Source: Bacteroidales bacterium (GTDB taxonomy: Bacteria > Bacteroidota > Bacteroidia > Bacteroidales > JAADJA01). From it: a DNA stretch of 56,597 bases. The position numbers and the translations under genes are program-made. Below, in pieces: positions 35,623 to 44,708 of the stretch. Numbering within the stretch: position 1 is the stretch's first letter; each line of letters starts with the position of its first letter. A model generated the notes under the pieces. The model had not been told where the DNA came from, ran no database searches, and saw nothing but the letters and a program-made list of their open reading frames with translations. Location of the stretch: NCBI GenBank assembly GCA_016933115.1, contig JAFGBL010000213.1, positions 1 through 56,597 on the forward strand, in the 5' to 3' direction.

Positions 35623-37257
35623 TCATTGTTGCTTAAAAGGTTTTGTGTCGATTTCAGAAATTTTGTGAAGCTTATACACAGGGTAAGGATAAAAACCTCC
35701 GCCCCATTGCGGTGCAAGGTATTTATCGAAATAATTCCAAACCAACAATCCGTCATCTGCCTGAGGTTCCAGCAGGTAAGCTGCCAGGTTTCCCAATTCC
35801 TGGCTGGTTTTGATAACAAGTGTTCCTGGCGGAAAAGTCTTTTTAATGTTTTTAAAAGATCCTGCGACTTTCTCGGTATAATGGCCCTGGTTTAACCGGC
35901 TGGAAGGTGTCAATGTTTCGATTTCAAATTGTTCAACCTCACAGTTTAAACTGTCCTCCAGCATATCTGTTTGAATTCCGTGCATTTTTAAATTACGGAT
36001 CAATTCTTTGTCTTTGATGGTGAGTAGATAGGCAAAAGGCAGGGTAACGTTTTTAGTTGGAATATAATCGGCAATATAATCCACCGTTACCGTTCGTTTT
36101 CGATCGCTTTTTTTATAGCGCCAATACCCTTTAGCACCCGGTATGGTATCTGCTTCAAATGCCTTGATCGTGATTTTTTCAGGGGTGGTAACCCCTTTAT
36201 ATTCAATGGCAAAAGAATCAATGGTATTTTTATTATCGAATTTATGAATCATCGCTGAGTCTGCATTATCCAGCGCTTGCTTCATTTCATTCTTGTGGGT
36301 TTTGGTATAATCCAGTATCGACCAAAGCAAATAATAACACCCATTGACACGGGTTTTAAAATCGGCATACACATAATTTTCGTTCAATAATGCGAAACGG
36401 TTTCTCACTCCCGCATAATTCACGATGTACCGTGGTTCGGATGCATAGGAAATCCAACCATTTTCCAGGTTCAGTCGATCAATAAATTCACCGTAAAATA
36501 CATTTTCAACGTTATAATTATCCCATAAAATCCGATGAACGGCCGGTGAAAATTTATCCCGCATATAATTGATCAGGTTACGGTCACCATTGGGGTTCAT
36601 CATCCATGTAAAGGTCACAGGTTCTTCATGATACGATCCGTTGGTTGTATGGCAATCGACCGAAAGGGCAGGATCCCATCGGTTGAAGACTTGCGTGACA
36701 AGCCCCTGAACTTCCGGTGTTTCCAGTTTCATGGCATCCCGGTTCAGATCGAGGTTTTGACCGTTGTATCTGACACCTACACCATTTACAGGGCCGTTTT
36801 GGTTGGTCCTGTTTTCCTTACTGATTTTTTCATTTCCATCGGCATTGAAGATCGGGCAAACCAAAAGCACAATATTATCAAAAACATCTTTTGGATGCTC
36901 TTGCAACAGATCCCGCATCAGCATTTGGGTTGCTTCTTTTCCCTCCACTTCCCCTGCATGAATATTTGCCTGGAAATAAACCACGATCCGGTCATCATTT
37001 TCGAGATCTTCCGGAGATGCGGGCATCGGATCGGCAAGGATGAATAAAGGAACCTCCCGGCCGGCAACCGTAACAGCCATACTTTCCCAGCGGATTTCAG
37101 GATATTCCTGAAGCAACACACTGGTAAATTCTATCACATCGGCATAGGTGGAAGTGGAGGCGTAATCTGTTTTTTCAGCAGTGGTCAGCAGTTGCTCTTG
37201 TGCCCGACAATTCAGGTTGAGCAGGAGAATTATCGACAGGCCCAGAATAGTTTTCAT
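35623..37257 (-). CDS. Secreted M14-family zinc carboxypeptidase
   Basis: 544 residues, signal peptide about 1-19. M14 signatures: HAGE with His100 and Glu103 as zinc ligands, NLDLNRD with the substrate-binding Asn171-Arg172, and CHTTNG with His202 as third ligand. The remaining half (about 330-544) is a beta-rich C-terminal region ending FYPYPVYKL, without a T9SS domain, so it may stay periplasmic. It removes C-terminal residues from peptides or acts on cell-wall peptides. First gene of the pair with the M28 peptidase. Confidence 0.9.
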   Translation of the reverse strand: MKTILGLSIILLLNLNCRAQEQLLTTAEKTDYASTSTYADVIEFTSVLLQEYPEIRWESMAVTVAGREVPLFILADPMPASPEDLENDDRIVVYFQANIHAGEVEGKEATQMLMRDLLQEHPKDVFDNIVLLVCPIFNADGNEKISKENRTNQNGPVNGVGVRYNGQNLDLNRDAMKLETPEVQGLVTQVFNRWDPALSVDCHTTNGSYHEEPVTFTWMMNPNGDRNLINYMRDKFSPAVHRILWDNYNVENVFYGEFIDRLNLENGWISYASEPRYIVNYAGVRNRFALLNENYVYADFKTRVNGCYYLLWSILDYTKTHKNEMKQALDNADSAMIHKFDNKNTIDSFAIEYKGVTTPEKITIKAFEADTIPGAKGYWRYKKSDRKRTVTVDYIADYIPTKNVTLPFAYLLTIKDKELIRNLKMHGIQTDMLEDSLNCEVEQFEIETLTPSSRLNQGHYTEKVAGSFKNIKKTFPPGTLVIKTSQELGNLAAYLLEPQADDGLLVWNYFDKYLAPQWGGGFYPYPVYKLHKISEIDTKPFKQQ

Positions 37258-37279
37258 ATAAACAATTTTGAAATCAGGC

Positions 37280-37287
37280 CAAATATA
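37280..37287 (-). promoter_or_regulatory. Candidate -7 promoter element of the peptidase operon
   Basis: Minus-strand TATATTTG, exact TAnnTTTG match, 23 bases before the M14 ATG in the gap between divergent genes. No clear -33. Confidence 0.4.
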
Positions 37288-37470
37288 GTAACTAAATCTA
37301 TGAATGGTATTGATAATTTTTATGTATCTGCTGATACAATCTTAATATCCCAGAAAATAATTGAAACCCTTTTATTGCAATTAAACGGCCAATACGAATT
37401 AGCAACAATAATCGTTTTACAAGGTTTAATATATACTGCAACATAAATATTGCATGCAATTGACCTAACA

Positions 37471-39813
37471 ATGAAACTTAAAATCAAAAACAGATACTTA
37501 CGCTACCTTTTCTGGTTGCTAATAATGGGAATGGCGGTTATTTTGTCGGGAGCAGGATTTGTGTTGGCGGTTAAAAACAATTTTTTCGGGCCATTACCAA
37601 CCTATGATCAACTGCGTAAAATCGAACGAAACAATGCTTCCAGAATTATGTCGGCTGATGGAAAATTACTGGGATTGTACTATTATCAGAACCGAACCGA
37701 CACTAAAATTGAGGACATTTCGCAAACCCTGATCGACGGGTTGATCGCGACAGAAGATGCCCGTTTTTATCAACACAATGGCTTTGACATCCGGTCGTTT
37801 TTACGCGTTTTATTTAAGAGTATTTTATTGTCGGATCGGAGTGCAGGTGGCGGAAGTACCATCAGTCAGCAACTGGCCAAGAACCTTTTCCCACGAAAGG
37901 ATTACGGATTGATCAGCATGCCGGTGGTGAAGGTCAAGGAGATCATCACAGCCATCCGATTGGAACGGATTTATTCAAAGGACCAAATCCTCGAATTGTA
38001 CCTGAATACCGTTTCTTTCGGTGAAAATACATACGGTATTGAAACCGCGTCACTGACCTATTTCGATAAAAAACCCAAAGTCCTCACCATCCCCGAATCA
38101 GCCATATTGGTAGGATTGCTGAAGGCCAATACCGGTTACAATCCCCGTCTCAACCGTGAAGCAGCCATAGAGCGCAGGAATACTGTGATCGGTCAGATGG
38201 CGAAGTACGGTTATTTATCGGATTCAATTGCTGATTCATTAAAACAGTTGCCGGTTGTTTTGGATTACCAGAAGTTGGATCACGTGGAAGGTCCGGCGCC
38301 TTATTTTAGGGAGTATTTGCGACAACAGGCGCAGGAGATACTGGATGAGATGAATGAAAATATCGGCACTGACTATAATCTTTATGTCGACGGTTTGATC
38401 CTGAAAACTACCATTCGTGCCGATCTTCAGGCTTGTGCAGAAGAAGCTGTGATAGAACATATGGCCAGCCTTCAAAAGGCTTTTAACGAACAATGGAGGA
38501 ATCGGGAAACATGGAAAAAGAATACCACTTTGGCAAAGCTGCAGATCGAACAAAGTATTCCTTACCAGAAACTAAAACTTCGGGGATTACCGGAAGACCA
38601 GATTTTGGATGCCCTTAAAATTCCGCACAAAACTAAAATATTTACCTGGAAAGGAGAAGTCGATACTACCATGTCGTCGCTCGATTCCATACTTTATCAC
38701 TTCAGTATTCTGCAATGTGGCCTGCTTGCAATGGACGGCCATTACGGGCATATCCTTGCCTGGGTAGGTGGCCCCAATTTCAAATATTTCAAATACGATC
38801 ACGTGCTTTCGGCCCGGCAGGTCGGGTCCACCATCAAACCTTTCATTTATGCTTCTGCCCTCGACCACGGAATAGAACCCTGTGATTATTATCCTAACGA
38901 CAGTATTGTGTATGAAGCTTATGACGATTGGATCCCGAAAAATGCCGATCACAAATACGGCGGATATTATTCGGTGCAGGGCGGCCTGGTTAATTCGGTA
39001 AATACAATTAGTGTGCAACTGCTGATGGAAACCGGCATTCCCGAAACCAAGCTCAAACTGCAGGATGCCGGCATTAGTACCGATCTGCCCCAAGTACCCT
39101 CACTCGCACTTGGAACCGCCGAAATCCCGCTTTATCAAATGGTGCAGGCTTATTCGGTGTTTTTAAACGAAGGAAGGAGTATTGAGCCGGTTTTTCTTGA
39201 AAGTATTACCGATGCAAATGGCAAGGTAATCTATGAAGCAACGGCTGCTAAAACTTCTGACCCTGTTTTTTCGAAACAAACCGTAGAAACCATGCTGGCA
39301 CTATTGAAAGGTGTGGTCAACAGGGGAACGGCAGCAGGATTAAGAAATAACTATAAACTCACCAATGAAATGGGTGGTAAAACAGGGACAACACAAGACC
39401 AGACCGACGGATGGTTTATGGGCATCACACCAGAAATGATCGTAGGAATTTGGGTAGGTGGCGATAGTCCGTTGGTAAGGTTCAGGAATCTGAGTACCGG
39501 TCAGGGTGCCCGGACAGCCATGCCGGTTTTTGCCCGCTTCATTCAAAAAACGGCATCAGGCAGTTCAACACGTGAATTTATTAACGGTTCATTCGGTCTG
39601 CCGGATGATATTTACGATGACCTGGCCTGTGCTGATTTCAAAGAAAGCAGGGGAATATTCGACTTTCTGAAAAAGAGACCCGATTACAGGGAAACACAAA
39701 ACCAGAATAAACAGGAACAGAAAAAGACTGTAAAGAAGGAAGAAGAGCAATCTAAAGTAGGTAAATTCTTGAGGAAAATATTCGGGAAAAAGGATGATAA
39801 AAATAAAAAATAG
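37471..39813 (+). CDS. Bifunctional class A penicillin-binding protein (PBP1A type)
   Basis: 780 residues from ATG 37471; the frame opens 21 bases earlier at a TTG. Transmembrane anchor about 12-34. Glycosyltransferase GT51 domain with catalytic Glu95 in ATEDARFYQH and GGSTISQQLAKN. Transpeptidase domain with GSTIK (nucleophile Ser near 453), SVN (VNSVNT) and KTGTT. The tail (about 720-780) is very rich in Lys and Glu. It polymerises and cross-links peptidoglycan at the inner membrane. It is divergent from the peptidase operon. Confidence 0.94.
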   Translation: MKLKIKNRYLRYLFWLLIMGMAVILSGAGFVLAVKNNFFGPLPTYDQLRKIERNNASRIMSADGKLLGLYYYQNRTDTKIEDISQTLIDGLIATEDARFYQHNGFDIRSFLRVLFKSILLSDRSAGGGSTISQQLAKNLFPRKDYGLISMPVVKVKEIITAIRLERIYSKDQILELYLNTVSFGENTYGIETASLTYFDKKPKVLTIPESAILVGLLKANTGYNPRLNREAAIERRNTVIGQMAKYGYLSDSIADSLKQLPVVLDYQKLDHVEGPAPYFREYLRQQAQEILDEMNENIGTDYNLYVDGLILKTTIRADLQACAEEAVIEHMASLQKAFNEQWRNRETWKKNTTLAKLQIEQSIPYQKLKLRGLPEDQILDALKIPHKTKIFTWKGEVDTTMSSLDSILYHFSILQCGLLAMDGHYGHILAWVGGPNFKYFKYDHVLSARQVGSTIKPFIYASALDHGIEPCDYYPNDSIVYEAYDDWIPKNADHKYGGYYSVQGGLVNSVNTISVQLLMETGIPETKLKLQDAGISTDLPQVPSLALGTAEIPLYQMVQAYSVFLNEGRSIEPVFLESITDANGKVIYEATAAKTSDPVFSKQTVETMLALLKGVVNRGTAAGLRNNYKLTNEMGGKTGTTQDQTDGWFMGITPEMIVGIWVGGDSPLVRFRNLSTGQGARTAMPVFARFIQKTASGSSTREFINGSFGLPDDIYDDLACADFKESRGIFDFLKKRPDYRETQNQNKQEQKKTVKKEEEQSKVGKFLRKIFGKKDDKNKK

Positions 39814-39830
39814 GCTATCTGCTTTTAATA

Positions 39831-39975
39831 TTATTTTTGGGATAAATTGAGAATATCCTTCGGCCCCAAAACCTTCTTCTCATACCCATTCAGCATCGCA
39901 TTGATCATCGCCAGCCCGATCTGAGTCGTATTCACCACCGAATTGGGTGAAAGGAATTTAACGGGTTTCTCACGT
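39831..39975 (-). pseudogene. 3'-end remnant of the SDR-like gene at 40357-41046
   Basis: On the minus strand the frame reads VKFLSPNSVVNTTQIG, AMINAMLNGYEKKVLGPKD and ends at TAA (39831-39833). It matches the last about 46 residues of the intact gene next door (IKFLSPNSVVNTTQIG, AMINSMLEGYENKVLKPKD). The reading frame and stop are intact, but the rest of the gene is missing. It lies 36 bases beyond the DUF4143-like fragment, so the fragment is flanked by direct copies of this 3' end. Confidence 0.8.
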
Positions 39976-40011
39976 ATAGTGGAACAATCAATGAGCAGAG
40001 AATGGTCATGT

Positions 40012-40356
40012 TCAGGTTAAAAACTGCACGGCAGGAATTGCTTTCACGCCTTCTCCCAGATCTTTAATATTTAAATCATTCGATAGGACATACTTATTTA
40101 ATACAGGCTTGTCCAGAATATTTTCAATACCCTTTAAATGCTTGGCATCGACTGATCGGACTACTGTACTTTTCTTTATTTCAATTGCAATATAACCGGA
40201 TGAAGTTTCAATAAGCAAATCAATCTCGCGACCATCAGAAGTGCGCAGGTGATAAACCCGGGATTCAGGGTCGATTCCAAATATTACGCCTATATTTGGA
40301 ATTCGGTTCCAAATTTTACGCCTGATTTTGGATTTGAGTTCCCGTAAGGGATGATT
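40012..40356 (-). pseudogene. C-terminal fragment of an AAA ATPase with DUF4143-type domain
   Basis: Open frame without a start codon of its own, running from just after the SDR stop to TGA at 40012-40014. The recognisable part reads VYHLRTSDGREIDLLIE, YIAIEIKKS, DAKHLKGIENI and ends IPAVQFLT. This is the nuclease-like C-terminal region of AAA ATPases annotated with DUF4143. The N-terminal ATPase part is absent, so this is a decayed remnant of an accessory gene. It replaced or inserted into the space between the two copies of the SDR 3' end. Confidence 0.7.
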
Positions 40357-41046
40357 TTACTTTCCAGGGCTTTCATTCTTCGACAAAATAATGATATCCT
40401 TTGGTTTAAGTACTTTATTCTCATACCCCTCCAACATCGAATTGATCATCGCCTGCCCGATTTGTGTAGTATTCACCACCGAATTGGGTGACAAAAATTT
40501 GATGAGTTTCACCAGCCACATAAAATAATCGTACATGAACTGGTATGCCTTAGTCCGGGATTTAATGCCTCGCAATGGAATGATGGCACCGGGACGGAAC
40601 ATATAAGCATCCTTGAATCCAAGGTTCAGCAGGTCGTTTTCGGTTTTACCCTTTACCCGGGCCCACATCATCCGCCCTTTTTCGGTTGAATCGGTGCCCT
40701 GCCCTGAAACATAGGTGAAGGTTATTTTTGGGTTTAATTGTTTGAGTGTTTTAGCCAGCGACAGGGTATAATCGTAGGTAATCCGTTTGTATTCCTCCTC
40801 TTTTAATCCCGCAGCGCTAATGCCCAGGCAGTAAAAACAACCGTCGTAACCTTTGAGTTGGTCTATCACGCCGGAAAAATCGGAAAAATCTTTATGGATC
40901 AGTTCTTTCAGTTTGGGATGATCCATTTCAACCGGGTTCCGGCCGATGATAAGCACTTCGCTAATGGCCATATGATCGAGGCATTCGAGCAGTACGCCTC
41001 TTCCTACCATGCCTGTAGCGCCGGTAATGATGACTTTTTTATTCAT
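40357..41046 (-). CDS. NAD(P)-binding SDR-like protein (atypical, HTATIP2-like)
   Basis: 229 residues. N-terminal Rossmann motif ITGATGMVGRGVL (6-18), then CLGIS, and VSGQGTDS in the place of the catalytic Ser region. There is no clear YxxxK, as in the atypical SDR group related to HTATIP2 and YwnB. It probably binds NADPH and may act as a reductase or redox sensor; substrate unknown. The last about 46 codons are duplicated at 39831-39975. Confidence 0.85.
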   Translation of the reverse strand: MNKKVIITGATGMVGRGVLLECLDHMAISEVLIIGRNPVEMDHPKLKELIHKDFSDFSGVIDQLKGYDGCFYCLGISAAGLKEEEYKRITYDYTLSLAKTLKQLNPKITFTYVSGQGTDSTEKGRMMWARVKGKTENDLLNLGFKDAYMFRPGAIIPLRGIKSRTKAYQFMYDYFMWLVKLIKFLSPNSVVNTTQIGQAMINSMLEGYENKVLKPKDIIILSKNESPGK

Positions 41047-41199
41047 GAGTTAAATATTTTGATTATGAGGATATTTTTGACATTCAGAGTTCCAATATTA
41101 AAAAGTTATATTAACATGTGTAATAACATCTGAAATCATTACAAGTTTCCGCGATCTTTTAATTAGTTTTATTGCGGGAAATTTTTAATAAAATCAGGT

Positions 41200-41802
41200 A
41201 TGAAAAAAAGAAAACAAGACGAACGACTGTTTATTTGCAAACCCTGCGGTTATGTGATGCGTGAAAGCGAACTGGGTGATGTGTGCCCGGCTTGCGGATT
41301 GCCCCGTAAAGTTTTCGAGCAATACAAAGAACGAATGTCGCCGGGTAGAAGCAGGATTTTACAACTCGACATGCATCCCATCGCCGTTCACTTTCCGCAA
41401 ACACTGCTTGTTTTTTTGTTGCAGGCATTGCTCATCAATATTATCTTCCCGAATTTTTATCCTGAAGTATTGCTCGGAACAGCAATCTTTTGTGCTGTAG
41501 TATTTCCTTTTGCTGTTTTTGGCGCTTTTTTGACCGGACTGGTTGATGGCAAGTTGCGTTTCAAATCATTAAAACCGCCCATTTTAAGGAAGAAAATTAT
41601 CTACAGTGTGATATTGTTTGCGTCATCACTTTTCACCCCCTTTATTGCCTGGGGAGGGATCCTGAATTTGAGTGACAAACTTTGGCTGCTTGTCTGCGGA
41701 TCGATTGCTTTGTATTGTGCCATCGTATTGGGTCATGTCGGTAAACGGCTCATGAATATCGGCATGGGTGGAGCGGTATTTATTTGGGGATATAAAATAT
41801 AG
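41200..41802 (+). CDS. Membrane protein with N-terminal rubredoxin-like zinc ribbon and DUF2231-like domain
   Basis: 200 residues. The N-terminus holds two CxxC knuckles (CKPCGYV and CPACGLP, residues 13-36) arranged as in rubredoxin-type domains. A membrane part follows with MHPIAVHFPQTLLV, which resembles the DUF2231 signature, and four transmembrane segments (about 68-85, 90-112, 128-150, 155-175). The metal site is presumably cytoplasmic and may carry Fe or Zn. A redox or metal-linked membrane role is possible; the function is unknown. Confidence 0.75.
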   Translation: MKKRKQDERLFICKPCGYVMRESELGDVCPACGLPRKVFEQYKERMSPGRSRILQLDMHPIAVHFPQTLLVFLLQALLINIIFPNFYPEVLLGTAIFCAVVFPFAVFGAFLTGLVDGKLRFKSLKPPILRKKIIYSVILFASSLFTPFIAWGGILNLSDKLWLLVCGSIALYCAIVLGHVGKRLMNIGMGGAVFIWGYKI

Positions 41803-41817
41803 CCAGCTATCACCTGC

Positions 41818-42888
41818 TTACCCTTTTTCCCGAAAAACATTATTGTCTATCATCGCCTGAAATGCATCCTCCATCGATTCTTTCATCGGCCTGAAGTTGA
41901 TGCCCAGCTCTTTTTTAATCTTGGAATTGTCAGCCCTCCATTCCACATTGATGTTGTTTTTGATAAAGCGTCTGGTCAGTAGTTTATTCACCATCGGTCC
42001 GACAAGCATAAGGAGCCATTTGGGCAGGGCTCTTTTTGGTAGCGGGTATTCCTTACCGAATTTGGGTTGCAAAGCCAAAGCCATTTCCAGGAAGTTCGTA
42101 TTGTGTCCGGATGTAATATACCGGCCATGCGCACCAGGGGTAAATCCGGCTGCGAAATGAGCTTCGGCAACATCCCGCACGTCCACCAATCCGTTTCCCA
42201 TTTTAGGCACCCCGAATTTCAGCGTTCCGTCACCCAGTTGTTTCAATACATTTAAACTATCTGAGGAGGAAGCTTGCGGATTGAGCGGTGGTCCCATTAC
42301 AAGGCTTGGATTGATGGTGACCAGATCCCACTGTTGCTGAGCCCTCGCCATTTCCCAGGCTCTTCTTTCTGCAAGGGTTTTTGAATAAGAATAGGGCTGA
42401 TAGTCGAGTGAAGCGGTTGTATTCCAGACCTCTTCGGTGAATTTGCCACCGGGTAGTCGATGGCATTCGATGGTGTCGGTATAGATGGCCGCGCAACTGC
42501 TGGTGATGATCACCCGCTTTACTGATGGTGTTTGATTGGCAGTCTCCAACACATTCTCTGTACCCTTCACGGCCGGATCGATCAGGTCCTTCTGCGGATC
42601 TTCCACATCGGTGGTAAAAGGAGAAGCAGTATGATAGACCAGTTCGCAACCTTTCATGGCTTCTGCATAAGATCCTTTATCCAGCAGATCGGATTTGAAA
42701 TATTTGATGCTTCCCTTCGATTTTGCAGCAATGGCATCGAGGTGTACTACTTTTTCTTTTTTGTTGGGATCACGAACCGCTGCATGAACGGTTATTCCTT
42801 CGTCGAGGAGTTTTTTTACCAGCCAGCTTGCTACGTATCCGGTTGCACCGGTGACTAAAACAGGTTTGGTTTTATCGATTTGTGTCAT
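41818..42888 (-). CDS. NAD(P)-dependent aldehyde/ketone reductase, dihydroflavonol-4-reductase-like
   Basis: 356 residues. Extended SDR: nucleotide loop VTGATGYVAS (about 13-22), Ser in ITSSCAAI, and YSYSK (YxxxK) of the catalytic site. The HTASPF segment is typical of the dihydroflavonol reductase group. Bacterial members reduce aldehydes and ketones with NADPH. The gene follows a TetR regulator in the same direction, a common detoxification layout. An operator-like palindrome lies in the 54-base gap. Confidence 0.88.
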   Translation of the reverse strand: MTQIDKTKPVLVTGATGYVASWLVKKLLDEGITVHAAVRDPNKKEKVVHLDAIAAKSKGSIKYFKSDLLDKGSYAEAMKGCELVYHTASPFTTDVEDPQKDLIDPAVKGTENVLETANQTPSVKRVIITSSCAAIYTDTIECHRLPGGKFTEEVWNTTASLDYQPYSYSKTLAERRAWEMARAQQQWDLVTINPSLVMGPPLNPQASSSDSLNVLKQLGDGTLKFGVPKMGNGLVDVRDVAEAHFAAGFTPGAHGRYITSGHNTNFLEMALALQPKFGKEYPLPKRALPKWLLMLVGPMVNKLLTRRFIKNNINVEWRADNSKIKKELGINFRPMKESMEDAFQAMIDNNVFREKG

Positions 42889-42907
42889 GATGATTGATTT
42901 CTATTAT

Positions 42908-42919
42908 GTGAGTACTTAC
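42908..42919. promoter_or_regulatory. Operator candidate of the TetR regulator
   Basis: gtgAGTACTtac is palindromic apart from one mismatched pair and lies between the TetR gene and the reductase it may control. The half-site gtgagta occurs again upstream of the regulator at 43579-43585. Confidence 0.4.
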
Positions 42920-42942
42920 TTATTTTATTATGTAAAAAATTT

Positions 42943-43470
42943 TTAGACTTCATATTTGGCTTTTAATAGCGCGATCATGGCATCCAGGTCGAAGGTTTGT
43001 TTCAGGAAATAATGCATGGCAATGCCATCCACAATGATCAACATAAACAAGGCTTCCTGCTCCGGGTTTGCAAAACCAAGTTTTTTAAAAGCGCTGGCAA
43101 GCGCAAGTTCAAGCGGCTCTGTTTTGTGTTCTCCGTATTTTTCGGTTTCCCATTTAATCTTGTACTGCAATTTCCAGAATTCAAGGGCTGCCTTATTGGC
43201 TTGCAAGTTTTCCAGCATCGCAAAGGCTTTCCGGAGAACTTCCTTTGGCTCTGTTTCAAAAACTATATCTGAGAAAAGAAGCTTTGCCTGTTCCTCACCC
43301 TCTTTTAAAATGGCATCCAGCAAACCTTCTTTGTTTGTGAAATGCCGGAAGATCAATCCTTCACTCACGCCGGCGTGTTTGGCTACCTTACTGGTCGAAG
43401 TAGCCTTATATCCCTCTTTTGCAAAAAGCTCCAGGGCCGATTTTAATATTTTTTCCTGTTTTGCTGTCAT
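42943..43470 (-). CDS. TetR-family transcriptional regulator
   Basis: 175 residues from ATG 43470 (MTAKQEKILK). An ATG 12 codons earlier is possible but adds an unlike tail. The N-terminal helix-turn-helix (about 5-48, TSTSKVAKHAGVSEGLIFRHF) is typical. The C-terminal helices form the ligand and dimer domain, not similar to a known sensor. It probably represses itself and the downstream reductase and is released by the reductase substrate or a related electrophile. Confidence 0.9.
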   Translation of the reverse strand: MTAKQEKILKSALELFAKEGYKATSTSKVAKHAGVSEGLIFRHFTNKEGLLDAILKEGEEQAKLLFSDIVFETEPKEVLRKAFAMLENLQANKAALEFWKLQYKIKWETEKYGEHKTEPLELALASAFKKLGFANPEQEALFMLIIVDGIAMHYFLKQTFDLDAMIALLKAKYEV

Positions 43471-43578
43471 TATAAAAATTGCTTTTGGCTGTTGGCTTTT
43501 GGCCATTAGCTGATCTGACCTGGTTTTTTCATTATTTCAATCTTCTTATCAGCGTTTGCTTTAGCTCCAACGAATAAA

Positions 43579-43601
43579 GTGAGTAATCGCTTGCAAAAGT
43601 A
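43579..43601 (-). promoter_or_regulatory. Promoter/operator candidate of the TetR gene
   Basis: Minus-strand TACTTTTG (43594-43601) matches TAnnTTTG. Immediately downstream lies the half-site gtgagta (43579-43585, plus strand), also part of the palindrome before the reductase, as expected for an autoregulated repressor. Confidence 0.4.
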
Positions 43602-43716
43602 GCGATTTTTTTCTTCCGAATGACTGTTTGGGCCTTCAGATCATATAATTTTCTCCTTATCTACGATTTGAAAGCCAAAATTGCTGTTGAATTTTTAATC
43701 TAAATCTGACCTATTA

Positions 43717-44523
43717 TTATTGTGATAAAACATTGAGCAGTTTCTCTTCCTCCATAATGACGATATTGCCAAGGGCTTTGAAAAATAAGGTTAAGGGTAA
43801 GCAAACCGTAAGGTCATCGCTATTCTGCAGGCTGTTATCCGATTCATACACATAACTGGAGATTATCCCGATACCGACACCGTCGGCTGAAAAAGCCAGT
43901 CCTCCGCTCATTCCTTTATTGGCCATGTTGTCGATGAGGTAAACCAGGTTGCCCTCGTAGCCTGGTAGATTTGTGGTCCCCACAGATAAAATACCCTTTT
44001 TCAAAACATCGATGAAGGTATTTTCATCAATCCATCGATATCCAAATAAATAAATATCCTGGCCCCAATCCGGTTCACCGATCAATTGCAAGTTGGTAAA
44101 TCCTGGGAATTTATATGAATCAGGTAATTTAGAAACAGGTATAAATTTACGGGGCAATGCCAACAGGGCAGCATCCATCGAAGAATTGGCCCACATCATG
44201 TGCTTTTTTGTAATGGAATCCATCCGGAATGCCTGGCCATTTTTATCAAAAATGATGACCGAAACGGTGGTTCCTTCCGCAGAAAATAGTTCACTGAGAA
44301 CATGAAAAGCGGTTGCTACAAAAAATTCATTTTTCTGCTTCACTTTGGATGCCAAAACAACCCCACAACCCATTGAAATGACCTCACCACCTTTATCAAC
44401 AATTTTAATGGCACAAACAGAGCGTTGGGTAATACGGATCGTTTCGGGGGATATTTGTTGTTGCGCAATTAATCCGGATGGCAGGATAATTACAAATGTT
44501 ATTAAAATTAATACTTTTTTCAT
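43717..44523 (-). CDS. Secreted trypsin-like serine protease domain protein
   Basis: 268 residues, signal peptide about 1-20. The chymotrypsin-fold catalytic triad can be placed at His74 (ATAFHVL), Asp117 (SMDAALLAL) and Ser206 (NKGMSGGLAF), in correct order and spacing. No PDZ domain follows. It is probably a periplasmic protease. Loops around the triad are unusual (no GDSGG; GMSGG instead, as in HtrA-like proteins). Transcribed alone. Confidence 0.8.
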   Translation of the reverse strand: MKKVLILITFVIILPSGLIAQQQISPETIRITQRSVCAIKIVDKGGEVISMGCGVVLASKVKQKNEFFVATAFHVLSELFSAEGTTVSVIIFDKNGQAFRMDSITKKHMMWANSSMDAALLALPRKFIPVSKLPDSYKFPGFTNLQLIGEPDWGQDIYLFGYRWIDENTFIDVLKKGILSVGTTNLPGYEGNLVYLIDNMANKGMSGGLAFSADGVGIGIISSYVYESDNSLQNSDDLTVCLPLTLFFKALGNIVIMEEEKLLNVLSQ

Positions 44524-44640
44524 TGTTTTTACTTCTAAAAATTCAGGATCAGATCATGGCATAAAGTTATTTATTTTAATTTTTGTTGTCATATATATTC
44601 AATAAAACATAAGTTTTCAATACAAAAACCGATATAATAA

Positions 44641-44670
44641 TTGCATGAAAAGATTGTTATGGTATTTTTG
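44641..44670 (+). promoter_or_regulatory. Bacteroidota-type promoter of the lipoprotein gene
   Basis: TTG (44641-44643) and TATTTTTG (44663-44670) are 19 bases apart, an exact fit to the -33/-7 consensus. The lipoprotein ATG follows 39 bases later. This is the best promoter in the window. Confidence 0.65.
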
Positions 44671-44708
44671 TAACACTATTCAATACTCATAAATTAATTA
44701 AACGAAAA

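Noticed and set aside
37300-37446. 48-codon hydrophobic frame between the divergent M14 and PBP genes
   Set aside because: AT-rich, no homologue recognised, and it overlaps the promoter region; judged chance.
40012-40218. Small intact gene on the minus strand
   Set aside because: It matches only the C-terminus of a larger ATPase family and lacks a proper start, so it is called a remnant.
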